64,000 nt of DNA. Source: Acanthamoeba lenticulata. Its lineage: Eukaryota; Discosea; Longamoebia; Acanthamoebidae. The stretch spans positions 21,480-85,479 of the forward strand of contig NAVB01000129.1 in assembly GCA_002179805.1 (NCBI GenBank), read 5' to 3'. Shown here one piece after another: positions 43,357-55,568 of the stretch (its first letter is position 1; each line of letters starts with the position of its first letter). The notes under the pieces were generated by a model. It was given only the letters and a program-made list of their open reading frames with translations. It was not told the DNA's origin and ran no database searches. A program made the translations under genes and the position numbers.

Positions 43357-43756
43357 GGGGCTATGAAGTTCAAAGAAGCTTCTTGTGTGCGATGTTGTTA
43401 GGGCGAGTGCGTTTGTTGGCTTGGCTGGCGAAATTCGCCCGAAAGAATGTAATGTGGGCCAAAACGAAAGCAATAAGTGATGAAGCTCTTCAAGGGAAGC
43501 AACTGAAACAGCAATTCAACTATTATTTGCACTAGACGAGAGCTCTGCACCAGGCATGGCCAATTTGCCTGTGCTGCGGTATGATTGAAGTATTTGCAGA
43601 GGCAATAAAAATATATGGTACCGCACCAGCCAGAGCGAAATTTCGGGGCCAAAAAGAATGTCAAAAAAAATTGAGAAATGTCTTGGTTCGGGTTTCTTTC
43701 TCCGTGGTTGGCATCTTCATCTCGTCGGCCTCATCCCAACACTTGCACGCATCGAT
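43357..43756. other. Spacer between divergent Pro/Gly-rich and MTR4 genes
   Basis: Four hundred bases between divergent starts. A TATATGG element at about 43611-43617 on the plus strand could be a core promoter element for MTR4. No further coding or RNA signal is seen. Confidence 0.35.
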
Positions 43757-46700
43757 ATGGATCTTTTTGGAGAGCCTGGCGCGTTTGATGTCTTTCAGAC
43801 CTCCGGCAAGCGTGCATCGCGCTCCTCCATTGGCAAGGATGCGATTGGTCACAGCCCGGCAAAACGAGCTCGCGTAGATGACGGAGACCACGACACAACG
43901 CGAAAGGAGGAGAATGAGCGACTCGACCGAAAGGCCGAAGAACAGCGCGAAGTTCAAATTTTGAAGAAGGAGATGGAGATGGACAAGCAGGTGGCGAAGG
44001 AGCAGGCGCAAGCTAAGGAACAGACTCAGGAGAAGAAAGAGGATGAAGACGTTGTGCGATCATACGTGGCGTGCAAGCATGAGGTGTCGATTCCTCAAGG
44101 CTTCGTCGTGCCTGGGGGCGAAGAGGGCATGCGGGAGCTGATGAATCCGCCAGATCCTGCCAACCCAGTGCGCAAGTACCCTTTCACGCTCGATCCCTTC
44201 CAGCGCCTCTCAATTGCTTGCCTCGAGCGTGGCGATTCGGTGCTGGTGTCTGCCCACACCTCCGCCGGTAAGACCGTCGTGGCCGAGTATGCCATCGCCA
44301 TGGCCCTGCGGGACAAGCAGCGCGTCATCTACACATCGCCGATTAAGGCCCTTTCTAATCAAAAGTACCGAGAGCTCCTGGAGGAGTTCAAGGACGTGGG
44401 TCTTATGACTGGCGACGTCACCATCAACGCCTCGGCCAGCTGCCTTGTGATGACCACGGAGATTCTTCGTAACATGCTCTACCGCGGCTCCGAGGTCATG
44501 CGGGAGGTGGCCTGGGTCGTGTTCGACGAGATTCACTACATGCGGGACCTCGAGCGAGGTGTTGTATGGGAGGAGACTCTCATTCTCCTGCCCGACAAGG
44601 TGCCTTCCCAGCTTAATCCTTTCTATTTCATCTTTTTGTTGTTTTTCTTTTAAAAAGAATATTCATTCATTTTTTTATCCTCCTTTTTCAGGTCCGCTAC
44701 GTGTTCTTGTCAGCTACTCTGCCCAACGCCATCGAGTTCACCGATTGGATCGCGTCGCTGCACCACCAGCCGTGCCATGTCGTCTACACGGACTACCGTC
44801 CCACGCCGCTTCAGGTCTGTGCCTCTCTTGTTTGAATGCATTTTTTCTTGTTGTATGCGCTCAAGCTGACCAGCTGCTTTTCCTACTACTTTACAGCATT
44901 ACATCTTCCCGTCTGGCGGCGACGGTCTCTTCCTCGTCGTTGACGAGAAGTCCAACTTCCGAGAGGACAACTTCCAAAAGGCGCTTTGTACGTGATCTCC
45001 CTGTCAGTCTACTTTCTTTTATTTGGGCTTCGCCTGACTCGGGCTGGTCGTACGACAGCCGTGCTGGCGGCCAGCGAGGGCGCCTCCACCGGCAGCAAGG
45101 GACGGGCGGGCGGAGGCAAGGGCCACCGCGGGGCGCGCGGAAGCAAGGGCAACACGGGCGCCGACTGCTACAAGATTGTGAAGATGATCATGGAGCGCAA
45201 CTACCAGCCGGTCATCGTCTTCAGCTTCAGCAAAAAGGACTGCGAGAACATGGCCCTTCAGATGAGCAAGTTGGACCTCAACAGCGACGACGAAAAGAAG
45301 CTCGTCGAATCAGTCTTCTTCAACGCCATCGACTCCCTCTCGGACGACGACAAGAAGCTGCCGCAGGTCGAGCACATCTTGCCCCTCCTCAAGCGTGGCA
45401 TCGGTATCCACCACGGTGGTCTCCTCCCCATCCTCAAGGAGGTCATCGAGATCCTCTTCCAGGAGGGTCTCCTCAAGGTACCAGCTCTCCCTTGTCCTGT
45501 CACATCCCACGTCACTGGGCTGAACGCAAGGTATGTGTGGTATGCTTGCTTGTTGTGTGCGTAGGCCCTCTTTGCGACGGAGACGTTCGCCATGGGCCTG
45601 AACATGCCCGCCAAGACCGTGGTGTTCACCAACGTGCGCAAGTTTGACGGCTCCCAGTTCCGCGTTATCTCGTCCGGCGAGTACATCCAGATGTCTGGTC
45701 GAGCCGGTCGACGAGGCCTCGACGACCGCGGTATCGTCATCATGATGGTTGACGAGAAGATGGAGCCCCAGACGGGTGCGTTGCCTCATGTGTTTGTTCA
45801 ATTGACACGATTGATGCTCAAAATTCGTTCGCTTATTCAACGTAAAATGGCGCCGCGGCAGCCAAGGGAATGCTGATGGGCAAGGCCGACCCGCTGAACT
45901 CGAGCTTCCACCTGGGCTACAACATGTTGCTCAACCTGCTGCGCGTGGAGGGCGTCGACCCGGAGTACCTGATCAAGAAGTCCTTCCACCAGTTCCAGAG
46001 CGACAAGGCGCTGCCGCTCAAGGAGCGCAAGCTGCTCGAGCTCGAGGAGCGCGTCCGGCACGAGATGACCGTCCCCGGTGAGGAGGTCGTCGAGGAGTAC
46101 TACCGCCTGCGCGATCAGCTCCAGAAGCTGCGGCGCGTGTTCTACGACACGGTGAACCAGCCCATCTACTGCCTGCCCTTCCTCGTCACGGGCCGACTCG
46201 TGCGCGTGACCGACCACACGGCCAACCAGCATTGGGGCTGGGGCGTCGTCGTCAACTTCAAGAAGAAGACCGGCCAGGACGGTCGCGGCATGGGCAGCGG
46301 CGGTCACTACATTGTCGACGTTCTCCTCAAGTGCGCTCCCAGCAACAACGCGACCGAGAAGCCTAAGCCCTGCCCGCCTGATCAGAGTACGTTCCTTGTC
46401 CTTCCTTGTCCTTCTTCATGACGACGGTCTTGCTGATGTTGATGGACGACAACAACGACAACACAGCGCCGCGCTTGGAGGTGGTGCCGGTGCTGCTGCC
46501 GCTGGTTGATGGCATCAGCTCGGCGCGGATGAACCTGCCTCAGGACTTGCGCTCACCGGCCGCCAGGGAGAGCGTGCTCAAGCACCTGGGCATGCTTGCC
46601 AAGCAGTTCCCCAACGGCGTGCCCCTGCTCGACCCGATCGAGGAGATGCACATCGAGGACGACGACTTCAAGAAGCTCGTTCGCGTACGCGCCTCCCTTC

Positions 46701-47815
46701 TCACCCTGCACGAATCAAAACTCATATTAATACAACAATAATCGACAGAAAATCGAGCTGCTGGAGGACCGCCTCAACACGACCGCCGCCTTCAAGGATC
46801 CCACCCTCGAGGAGCGCTACGCCCTCTTTGTCAAGAAGATGGTGCGCCTTCATTCTTTTCATTTTTTAAAAAGAAATTTATTTTAGTTTGCGCAATTTAC
46901 AATAAATTAATGGATATTCGGGTGCAGGAAGCGGAGAACGAGATCAAGCTGCTGCGGAAGCAGATCAAGTCGTCGGAGGGCATCGTGATGAAGGACCAGC
47001 TCAAGGCCATGAAGCGCGTCCTGCGACGACTGGGGCTCACCAACAAGGGTACTTGTTTTGAGATTATTTTCTCGATTGTATTAAAATTAATCCCTTGCGC
47101 TTATTTTGTGCACGTATGCAGACAACATCATCGAGCTCAAGGGTCGCGTGGCTTGCGAGATCAGCTCCGCCGACGAACTCGTCCTCACGGAGCTCATCTT
47201 CACGGGCGTCCTCAACGAGCTCAACGGTTCGTCATCGTCATTACCGTCGTCCTCGCAATGGAATGCAAACAATTTCTCACAAATTTCCCCAACAACAGTG
47301 GAGCAGATCGTCTCGCTGATGAGCTGCTTCGTGTTTGACGAGAAGGCCGAGACGACGCAGCGATTGGCCGACGAACTGGCGGGCCCGCTGCGGTCGCTGC
47401 AGGACGCCGCGCGCAAGATCGCGACGATCTCGCAGGAGTGCAAGCTGCCCATGGAAGTGGAGGACTTTGTGGAGAAGTTCAAGCCCCACATCATGGACGT
47501 CGTCTACGCCTGGTCCAAGGGCGCCAAGTTTGCCGACATCTGCAAGATGACCAACATCTTTGAGGGTGCGTCGACTCTTTCCCGGGCCGCGCACGCGCAT
47601 CGCACTAGTGGAGGAGAAGTGGAGCTCATCTTGCGTGTGCGTGATCGCATCCTGCAGGAAGCATCATCCGCACGATGCGACGGCTGGAGGAGCTGCTGCG
47701 ACAGCTGTGCGCGGCGTCCAAGGCCATCGGCAACACGGATCTGGAGGCCAAGTTCGCGGAGGGCATCAACAAGATCAAGAGGGACATCGTCTTTGCCGTC
47801 TCGCTCTACCTCTAA
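43757..47815 (+). CDS. MTR4: Exosome RNA helicase MTR4
   Basis: Twelve exons (43757-44599, 44692-44814, 44897-44987, 45059-45477, 45565-45775, 45862-46386, 46467-46684, 46749-46841, 46928-47048, 47122-47226, 47299-47565, 47658-47815) give 1,057 residues. Ski2-like helicase motifs are complete: SAHTSAGKT (165-173), DEIH (257-260), [37 protein letters not shown] and [10 protein letters not shown]. The MTR4 arch and stalk ([12 protein letters not shown] ... [12 protein letters not shown]) and the C-terminal helical bundle ending with a hydrophobic YL follow. MTR4 unwinds substrates for the nuclear exosome, including rRNA precursors. The start ATG fits the short family N-terminus ([13 protein letters not shown]). 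A Gly/Lys-rich insert ([19 protein letters not shown]) lies between the two RecA lobes. Confidence 0.95.
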
Positions 47816-47930
47816 AACCTTTTTTTGTTTTTAAGAACTGGAAAAAAACAATTTTTTTCTTCATTTTTTTTTTAAGTTCAGAAAAGAGTTTTTAAGACAT
47901 TGAAAAAAGGCAACGCAACACAACAACAGC

Positions 47931-49672
47931 ATGGAAGAAGTCGTTGCCGACGTGCGGGGCAAGTTGCTCCTGGAACGCAGGCTGGCTGTAGCGCTGGGCT
48001 TGGCCATTGGAGACAGCTTGGGTGCCACCTCTGAGTTTCAGATCCCACAGTCCGTATCCCCCCTCAACGCCTCTGCTGCAGCGTTGGAGCAGTCAGAAAC
48101 TCAACCCAACGGCATGAATAGGGAAGTGGGGCGCAACTGTGTGGAGGCCTATCCCGGCTGGCCGGGCAAGATCGTTGGCGGCGGCAAGGCGCGCTGGCGC
48201 AGCGGCGCGCCCACGGATGACACCGGTGCGCCGCCTTCCCTCTTCTTCTTTTTCTTCCCCTTGACCCTTTCTGCTCGAGGTGTGGCTCACGCGTTCTCTC
48301 GTTGTGGCGCCAAGAGATGGCCATGGCCATCCTGCGCGCTGTGGCCAACGAAAAAGGCCAGTTTTCGCCCACCGAGATCACGCGGCACGTGCGTCGCGCC
48401 CACCACTGCCTGCACGCCCGCCAGCTCAACGCTTAATCATCCATCCCTCTTCCTTCCCTTCCTTCTCTCCCCGCAGTTCTTGGTGTGGTTGAGCACCATG
48501 CCCAAGGACGTGGGCGGCACCACCCGTCGCACGCTGCACAAGTGCGCGCCAAACGACGGCGGACGGCAGATCGACCCGTTCGCCGGCGGCCAATGGGACT
48601 TTGCACAGAGCCCCGACAACGCCGCCAACGGCAGGTATGCTCTCCCTACGGCGACTGGATCCCTGCTGACGCTTTCGACCATCGTCCTCATCGTCATCAT
48701 GATCATCGTCATCGTCAGCCTCATGCGCAACGGCGTGGTGGCCGCCATCTACGCTGATGAGGGCGAAGCGGCCGAGCGCCGGCTGCTGGACCACACGGTC
48801 CTCCACGGGATCATCACGCACTACGCGCCGCTGCCGGTGCTCACCTGCGTCCTCCAGAGCCTCCTGATCCGGTGCGTTGTCGACGGCAGGACGAAACCTC
48901 AGAAGCTCACCCTTGCCTGCGCACAGCGACGCGCTGGTGAAGGCCGCGCGAGGCGAAGCCCTCGAGGCGCCCACCTTTGAGCACCTCGAGGAGCTCGTGG
49001 CCGGGCCGTGGGCCTCATGGAAGCGGAACACGGAGGACCCCGACGCGCGCCGTTGGCTCGCCCAGGTGGGCCCCTCGGCGATGGCCAAGGCCGAGCGCAC
49101 GCTCCTCACCGAGCTGCGCGGCTTCGCCGACTTTGATCCCTTCACCCAAGGCACGCGCCACCTTCAAAATAATTATGATCTTATTGCCATTTTAAAATTC
49201 TATTTATTTATTTATTTTTCTGATGAATCGTTCTACAACGCCAGACTACAGGCGCAGGTCGGGCTACTGCGTGTTAACGCTGCAGATCTCGTTGTGGGCG
49301 CTGCACTGGTCCTTCCGGGCTGACCACCCGCCAGTGCCCGCGTGGCTGCCCGAGTGGCCGTTCCTCGAGCACGGCTTCGACACCCTCATGTGGGTCGTGC
49401 TCATCGGAGCCGACGCCGACACCTACGGCGCCACGGGTAACTTTTTTATTCTTATTTTTATTAAATTACGTTTATATATTAATTTATTTGTTCGTCTCTC
49501 GTGCTGTTGTTGTCCTTCTTGTGCGAGGATAGCGGGGCCCCTCTTGGCGGCCTACCACCCCGAGATCCGGCCGCAGTTCAAGGCCGGTACCCAGGTGCGG
49601 CCTCTCGTGGAGCAGTACATGGCCGAGATCGAAGCTGCGCTTCGTCCCACGCACGGCGGCCAACAGAGCTGA
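47931..49672 (+). CDS. ADP-ribosylglycohydrolase family protein
   Basis: Seven exons (47931-48225, 48315-48388, 48477-48634, 48719-48871, 48927-49150, 49245-49436, 49533-49672) give 411 residues. ARH hallmarks are present: GLAIGDSLGATSEF near the N-terminus, the first metal site PTDDTE (about 94-99), NGSLMRNGVVAAIY, and the second metal site GADADTYGATAG (about 355-366), where Asp residues bind two Mg ions. The enzymes remove ADP-ribose from proteins or hydrolyse O-acetyl-ADP-ribose. The intron at 49151-49244 needs a GC donor (CAAG|GCACGC) to join FTQ to DYRRRSGY in phase. Confidence 0.88.
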
Positions 49673-49768
49673 GATCTGACGATGATGACCGCTTGTGTGG
49701 AATTTATTTTTAATTTTTTAAATCATTTTCTTGCCCCAAACGCGTGTTATCCCGACTGACTTCGCAGA

Positions 49769-51017
49769 ATGCGTTATCTGAACTGCACCGCGCGGTTTGT
49801 GTTGTTGTCTGCTGGTTCGAGACTGCGCTGGAGCAGTAGCAAAACAGCAGCAACAACACTTGACTTGGACATGGACAATAACAACAAGACCGGAGGACGT
49901 GGTGGCGGCCGAGGAGGGAGAGGAGGACGCGGAGGAGGAGGTTGGGGGCGTGGTGGTGGCCGCGGTAGTGGGGCTGGCGGCCAGCAAGCGCACTACGCAA
50001 CGGCCGGTGGTGGAGCAACCACTGCCGCGAGTGGTGCTGCTCCCGAAGCGCGCAGGTCAGTGGGGCACGCTTGAATGGAAAAGTTTGTAGAGATCAAATT
50101 GATTGATCGATTTGAGGCATTGCAGGGGCGGCCCCTCCAGCACTGGCCGAGGAGGTGGCGGTGGAGGAGGACGTGGCCGTGGAGGACGAGGAGGCGCTGG
50201 CGCTGGCGGCACCGAACAACCGGTGGAAGTGTTGCCCGCGCCGCTGCCGCTGGTCGACATCGGCGCCAACCTCACGCACGCCAGCTTCCGAAGCGACTAC
50301 GCGGCCATCCTCGAGCGGGCCCAAAAGGCCAACGTCCGCGCCATCGTGCTCACAGGTACTCCTGTGCACGTCGTCATCGTTGCCTTCTTTGTCTTTGTCT
50401 TTGTCGTTGTCGTCGTTGTTGGGCCGTCCCAAGCTGACGAGCTCGGAAGGCACGTCGGAGCGGGCCAGCCGAGAGGCCTTCCAGGCCACGAAGGGCCACG
50501 AGGGCTTCCTCTACTCGACGGCGGGGGTCCACCCGCACGACGCCAAGCACTGCACCCCGCGCACCATGGCCGCCCTGCGCGAGCTGCTCCGGCACAAGGC
50601 CGTCGTCGCCGTGGGCGAGTGCGGCCTCGACTTTGACCGCAACTTTTCGCCACAAGAGGTCCAAGAACAGGTGCCGGCCGTCGTGCAGCCTTTTCAAAGG
50701 AGGGGAGGGGGCTTTCCGCCAATGACTAACTGGCATCTTATTATTATAACCACCTCGTGTAGTGGTTCGCGGAGCAGCTGAAGCTGGCCAAGGAGACGGG
50801 CAAGCCCGTCTTCCTCCACGAGCGGGCCGCCTTTGACCGTTTTGTTGCCATCCTTGTACGTTGACCTCACATGTGTTCATCACCTTTACCATCATCATCT
50901 TCATCTTCTTCGTCGTCGTCGTGCAGAAGGAGCACATGGAGGGCCTGCCGCCGGCCGTGGTGCACTGCTTCACGGGCACGCGCGAGGAGCTCGAGGCCTA
51001 CCTGGCCATGGGCCTCT

Positions 51018-51051
<34 letters not shown>

Positions 51052-51407
51052 GCGCGGGCGGCACCTGCAGGAGATCGTGGGCCTCATCCCGCTCGACCGC
51101 CTCATGATCGAGACCGACGCCCCGTTCCTCACGCCGCGCACGCTGCGCCCGTGCCCGCGCCGTAACGAGCCCGCCTACCTCACGCACGTGCTCCAGAGTA
51201 CGTTCGTCCTCTACTTGCTGGCGGGAAGTATTTTTTATTGTTTAAATATTATTTTGAAATTCATTTTCATGATTTTGTACACTTGACTGACTGGTGGGTG
51301 CTACAGCCATTGCCGAGTGCATGGGCCGCACGCCGGAGGAGGTGGCTCGTGAGACCACAAAGACCGCGACACGCTTCTTCGGGCTCAGTCCAGTCAGTGG
51401 CCAATGA
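49769..51407 (+). CDS. TATDN: TatD-family metal-dependent nuclease with Gly/Arg-rich leader
   Basis: Six exons (49769-50055, 50126-50355, 50450-50670, 50763-50855, 50927-51197, 51307-51407) give 400 residues. From about residue 130 it is a TatD TIM-barrel: [34 protein letters not shown] (metal Glu), [29 protein letters not shown], and [12 protein letters not shown] (metal Asp). These are 3'-5' DNases active in repair or apoptosis. The leader is odd: the first 30 residues are basic and amphipathic ([20 protein letters not shown]), like a mitochondrial presequence, followed by two RGG/GRGG blocks (about 40-65 and 100-120), typical of RNA-binding proteins. Confidence 0.88.
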
Positions 51408-51535
51408 ATAAACTCTATTTTATATTATAAAAAAATATTAAAATAAAATGAGCAAGAAAGCGAAGTGTACACTGATAAAGAAATTAACAAGGAAAGGTGC
51501 TGTTCAGTTCTCGCTTGCTTCTTCACGATACGAGC

Positions 51536-53910
51536 ATGGGCGCTGGACGCAGTCGCCCGGCTGAGGTCCCAGCAGAAGCCGCGATTCCTCGGGTTGGCCC
51601 CTACACGCGGTGGGCGGACCTGCCCTCGATACCAACCCGCCCCCTTGTACACGCAACAGACGAAGCTGCTGCCGATGGCGACGGAGGTGGAGGCGTGCAA
51701 CTGCGGTCGGCCCGGTTCGCGCGACCGCAAGACGACCCCGCGTGCACGCGTCGCCATGTGCGGCAGGCCAGCCGTCCTCCGCCCGCCCAGGGCTGGGCCG
51801 TCGCCGCCCAGTCCCTCTGCACGTTCCCACTGCCGGTACTCTTCTCGCCTCCTCGCGCGCCACCTCTGGCGAACACGTCCGGCCGAACGCCTTTCCTTGA
51901 CCGCCTCGTGGTCGTGCGTGCGCAGACAGAGATCGAGCGGATGGGTGACTGCTACGAAGCCCACCTCGGCCCCGACGACCGCGCGGTGCGTCGACCCCGG
52001 CCTCCCCCAAGTGGCTCGTCTCGAGGACACGATTGACAATGGCCAACACTGAACAACAAATATCACTAGAGCATGGTGCTGGCCCATGGGCGCGGCTTTG
52101 GCGTCGCGCCCTACACCGCCTCAGCCAAGGCGACCGCGGCCTTGTCGCAAGCCGTGCGCGCCCGGCTGCCGCAAATCCGCGACACACGGTGTTTGCCACC
52201 TCCACCGCCACCGCCACCGCCGGCTCTCTGCTCGATCGCCTCATGCGCAAACACCCCACACACATCAGGGACGCCGGCCGCCTTCTCGACCAGGCCTTGG
52301 GCGAGGCCCACGACAGCATCATCGAGGTCGTCCCAGCGCTCTAGGGGGCTGGCGGACTCGGGCGGGGTTGGGCTGACCGTCGAGTGTTCACCACCAAAAC
52401 AAAAAAAGGGGTTCGAGGACACGCCGTGGGACGCCGGGACGTGCACGATGGGCGCCGCGGTGCTGCTGCCTGTGCGGGACGCCAGAACAGAGGACGCGGC
52501 CTGCCTCCGCCGCAGGCTGACGGCCATGGCCGAGCGGGCCTATCGCCAGCAGCACCACCGCCTCCACCACTTTCCTGAGAAGAGGACAAAGACCCGTGAC
52601 GAAGAAGAAGACGAAGAAGCCGAAGAAGAAGAAGAAGAAGATGATGATGACGAAGACAAAGAAAATGAAGAAGGAGAGGAGGAGGAAGGTGAGGCCGGCA
52701 GGAGCATCAACGATTCGCTCCCCGATGACGTGCTTTTCCTGGTCTTTGGCCTGCTGGCCGACGACCTGCCGGTGCTGGCCGCGATCAAGCGGGTCTGCCG
52801 GTGCGTCTGTGCTGCAGCCGAACGAACAAACAAACAAACAAACAAACAAACAAACAACTCTCATACGAACCGCGCCCTCTGCCTCAGGCGGTGGCACGAC
52901 GTGGCATCGTCCCTGCGCGCGGCCGATCCCCAGTTCATGCTGGTCTGCGTCGTGGTCGGCGACATCCGCGCGTACCACTATTCACGTACCCCGACGTTTC
53001 CTTCCCTCTCTCTGGGCCTCTCTCGGCCACGCCTCACGATCCTGTGGCAGGACGCAAGGCCCGTGTTGTGGAGATCACCGAGGGCTCGGCGTTTGACATC
53101 ATCGACACCCGCGACGCAGGTCCCCCCCCCCCAACACCTCTTCAATGCCCTCTTCTCCGGTCGAGCTCTTGAGCTGACGTGCAATGGGCTCAGGCGGCTG
53201 CTTAGGGCCGTACGCGGTCGACGGCGGCCCGGACCTGCGAAACAAGGTCTCCTCTCGTCCCTGTCTTGTCTCCTGCCTTGACTCTCGTCCTTGACCTCCC
53301 GAGCGCGACGTGTGGTGGTGGTGGTGGTCACAACTACATTAGAGCTTCTACGCGATGCCGTGCGAGGAGGGCGACCTGGTCATGCTGCTCTCCAACGGCA
53401 TCTGGCGCAACCTGCAGCCCTTCTTCCTGCGCCACGACATCACCCGCGCCGACTGGACCACCTACCCGTGCCTCGCCCAGGCGAGCCGCACGAGTCCGAC
53501 GGCGCCCTACGGCTCGTGGGCCGAGGCCCAGGCCGACCCGCGCCTCCAGCCCTGGCACTCGGCCCTCGCGCTGCCCCTCCTCGGCCACGTCCTCGCCGCC
53601 GCGGCCGAGGCCGAGGGCGGGCAGCTCCTCCCGCCAGAAGCGGCCGTGCGGGCCCTGACGAGCCACGCGACGCAAGCGACCCAGCCGGTATACAACGACA
53701 ACCATCCTCCTCTTCTTCTTCCTCTTCATCATCATCATCATCATGACCTCTTCAACCTCTTCATTGCAGGTGCGCCAGTGGATGACCGACAACCCGGGCC
53801 GTCGGCTCCTCCAGGCCGACCTCTGCGGCGGGTGGATGGGCGAGGCCTCCTGCGTTTGCATGGCCGTCGGCCGACGCTCCGACCGCGACGTTGTCGCCAC
53901 GAATGCCTGA
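51536..53910 (+). CDS. PP2C-like phosphatase-fold protein with an inserted F-box
   Basis: Ten exons (51536-51835, 51926-51985, 52070-52188, 52269-52326, 52409-52800, 52888-52985, 53051-53119, 53194-53246, 53343-53687, 53770-53910) close to 544 residues. PP2C-fold strands are recognisable in order: GWAVAAQSL, MVLAHGRGFGVA (in place of the DGHGG loop), DAGTCTMGAAVLLPV, FMLVCVVVGDIRAYHYS, GGCLGPYAVDGGPDLRNK, EEGDLVMLLSNGIWRN. Between the third and fourth lies a Glu/Asp-rich loop and an F-box (LPDDVLFLVFGLLADDLPVL ... CRRWHDV). The normal metal-binding Asp of DGHGG is missing and DG of the last site is NG, so catalysis is doubtful. Exon 5's acceptor (after an A-rich run) was chosen because only it restores phase. 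Confidence 0.7.
52825..52856. repeat. (AAAC)n microsatellite in an intron
   Basis: About eight tandem AAAC units fill most of the intron inside the F-box region of the PP2C-like gene. Confidence 0.85.
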
Positions 53911-54019
53911 AGATGAAGATGAAGATGAAGATGAAGAAGTTGATGATGATGACGATGGTGGTGGCGATGTCCTAGTTGCAAAAAGGGCCTTCCATCTCTC
54001 GGCAACAGCAACAACTTGC

Positions 54020-55248
54020 TTACACCATCTCGTCAAGCAGGTTGCTCGTGGCGGGCTCCTCTCTGGCCGCATCGTCGTTGTTGTTGTCATCGTCATTGTT
54101 GTTGTCGTCCTCATCGCGCTCGGCAAACCGCCTCCGGCCCGCCTCGCGGCGCTCGTCGTCGCCGTCGTCGCCGTCTCGGCGCCAGCGGCCGCCTTCGCTC
54201 GCGCCACGCCGGCTCCGCGCCTCCTCTTCCTCGTCATCGTCTTCATCACCACCGTCCCTCCGCCGTTCAAACTCGACCTTGTCCCGCCGCTGATCTCCTT
54301 CTTCTCCCTCCTGCTGCTGCTGTTGATGCTCCACGTTCTTGTCCTCCTGCCTCTCCTCGGGCAGGGCCTCGAACTTGTCATGCGCCCACCGGTCCTCCAC
54401 GTCGGCTCGGCTCCACATGCCGGGCTCTGCAGAGGGGCGATCGTCGTCAACTTCATCACCAACATCGTCATCGTCGGCATCCGCCTTATCAGCGCAGAGA
54501 GGGACGCACCCCGCGTGCGAGGCCGCTTCATGCGGCCGTAGCTGCTATCGCGGTCGTCGTGCTGAGAAGAAGAAGAAGAAGAAGCGCAGTTCAAAGTCAA
54601 GAAAAAGGCAGAGGAAGATGATGATGAAGAAGGAGATGTACGAGGAAGAAGTAGCCGCCGCGGGGCACGTCATATTCGGGCCGGTTGTTGTTGTCTCTTC
54701 GGCCGCCGTGATCCCTGCCGCTGGGGCCGCCGCGTTGATCAAAGGGGCGATCCCTCTTCCTGCTGCGCATGTCGTCGAGCTCATCGATCATCATACCGCC
54801 ACGGCCGCCCCTGGAGGAGATACACGAGAGTAGGAGAATGAGATTGGCCTAAGCTGTGGAGAGCGAGAAGGAAGGGGTGGAAGGACCGATGGGAGCGGTC
54901 GTCACGGCTGCCGTAGGATCGGTGACGATCCTCTCTCGTCCATTCAGGCTGCAGGTATCGCTGAGGGCGGCCATCATTCACAATCGAAGGCCTTTCATCT
55001 GGGCGGCGTCGATGAGAATCGCTGCTCCTCGTCTCCGAGAAGCGACGCGGCGAGGAGGGGCGGCCACGGTGCTCATCATGATGCTCCCGCCTGTTCGAGG
55101 ACGATGCGCGCTCATCGCGGCCTCTGTCCCTGCCGTCGCGCCTAGCATCTCTGTCCCTATCCCGCTCTCGATCTCTGTCCCCTCGGCGGTCGTCACGATC
55201 CCTGTGGCGATCGCTATCCCTGTCGCGCGACGATCGTCTTCTGTCCAT
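54020..55248 (-). CDS. CASC3: CASC3/Barentsz-like exon-junction-complex protein
   Basis: Four exons (55248-54887, 54810-54642, 54561-54510, 54426-54020) give 329 residues. After an Arg/Asp-rich (RDRD, RS-like) leader comes the SELOR-type core split over exons 2-4: EYDVPRGGYFFLHDDRDS, then GMWSRADVEDRWAHDKFEAL, matching the Barentsz pattern Y-P-x-G-x-FF-x-HD-R ... W-x-DxxRWxHDKF that clamps eIF4A3 in the exon junction complex. The C-terminus is long and acidic/Arg-rich. An EJC component fits an intron-dense genome. Exon boundaries are well fixed because the core only reads across these junctions. Confidence 0.75.
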
Positions 55249-55568
55249 AGCAGTGCAGACGAGGTGTGTTGGTACAAATGGCCTTCCTCTTCCCTGCTCT
55301 TGCCCGGATAAAAGCGGAAATCTTCAGCTCTTTCGTGTGCCAGCTTTGTCGAATCACAACACGTGCTGCAGCACACACGAATCATGAATCCACAAGGCGG
55401 CTCGAAACCTGGGACATTCGTACGATCACTCCTCCTGTCCGTCATCGACGACAAGATGAGCCATTTTTCTGCAGATTGATTTTGCCGATTAACTGGACGA
55501 CGCGGACACAAATGAACTCAACCAACATGTTTTTTGATTGATGCGATTTGGAATGGGCGCTCCCTCTG
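55249..55568. promoter_or_regulatory. Divergent spacer, CASC3-like / SUGP1-like genes
   Basis: 320 bp between the starts of two mRNA-processing genes transcribed in opposite directions, hence a possible shared promoter. AT-rich blocks lie at about 55470-55545. No TATA box is certain. Confidence 0.3.

Noticed and set aside
52189..52344. Single 156-bp intron in the PP2C-like gene
   Set aside because: It would discard a coding-looking block (DAGRLLDQALGEAHDSIIE) that aligns with a PP2C helix; two introns (52189-52268 and 52327-52408) keep it and close the phase.
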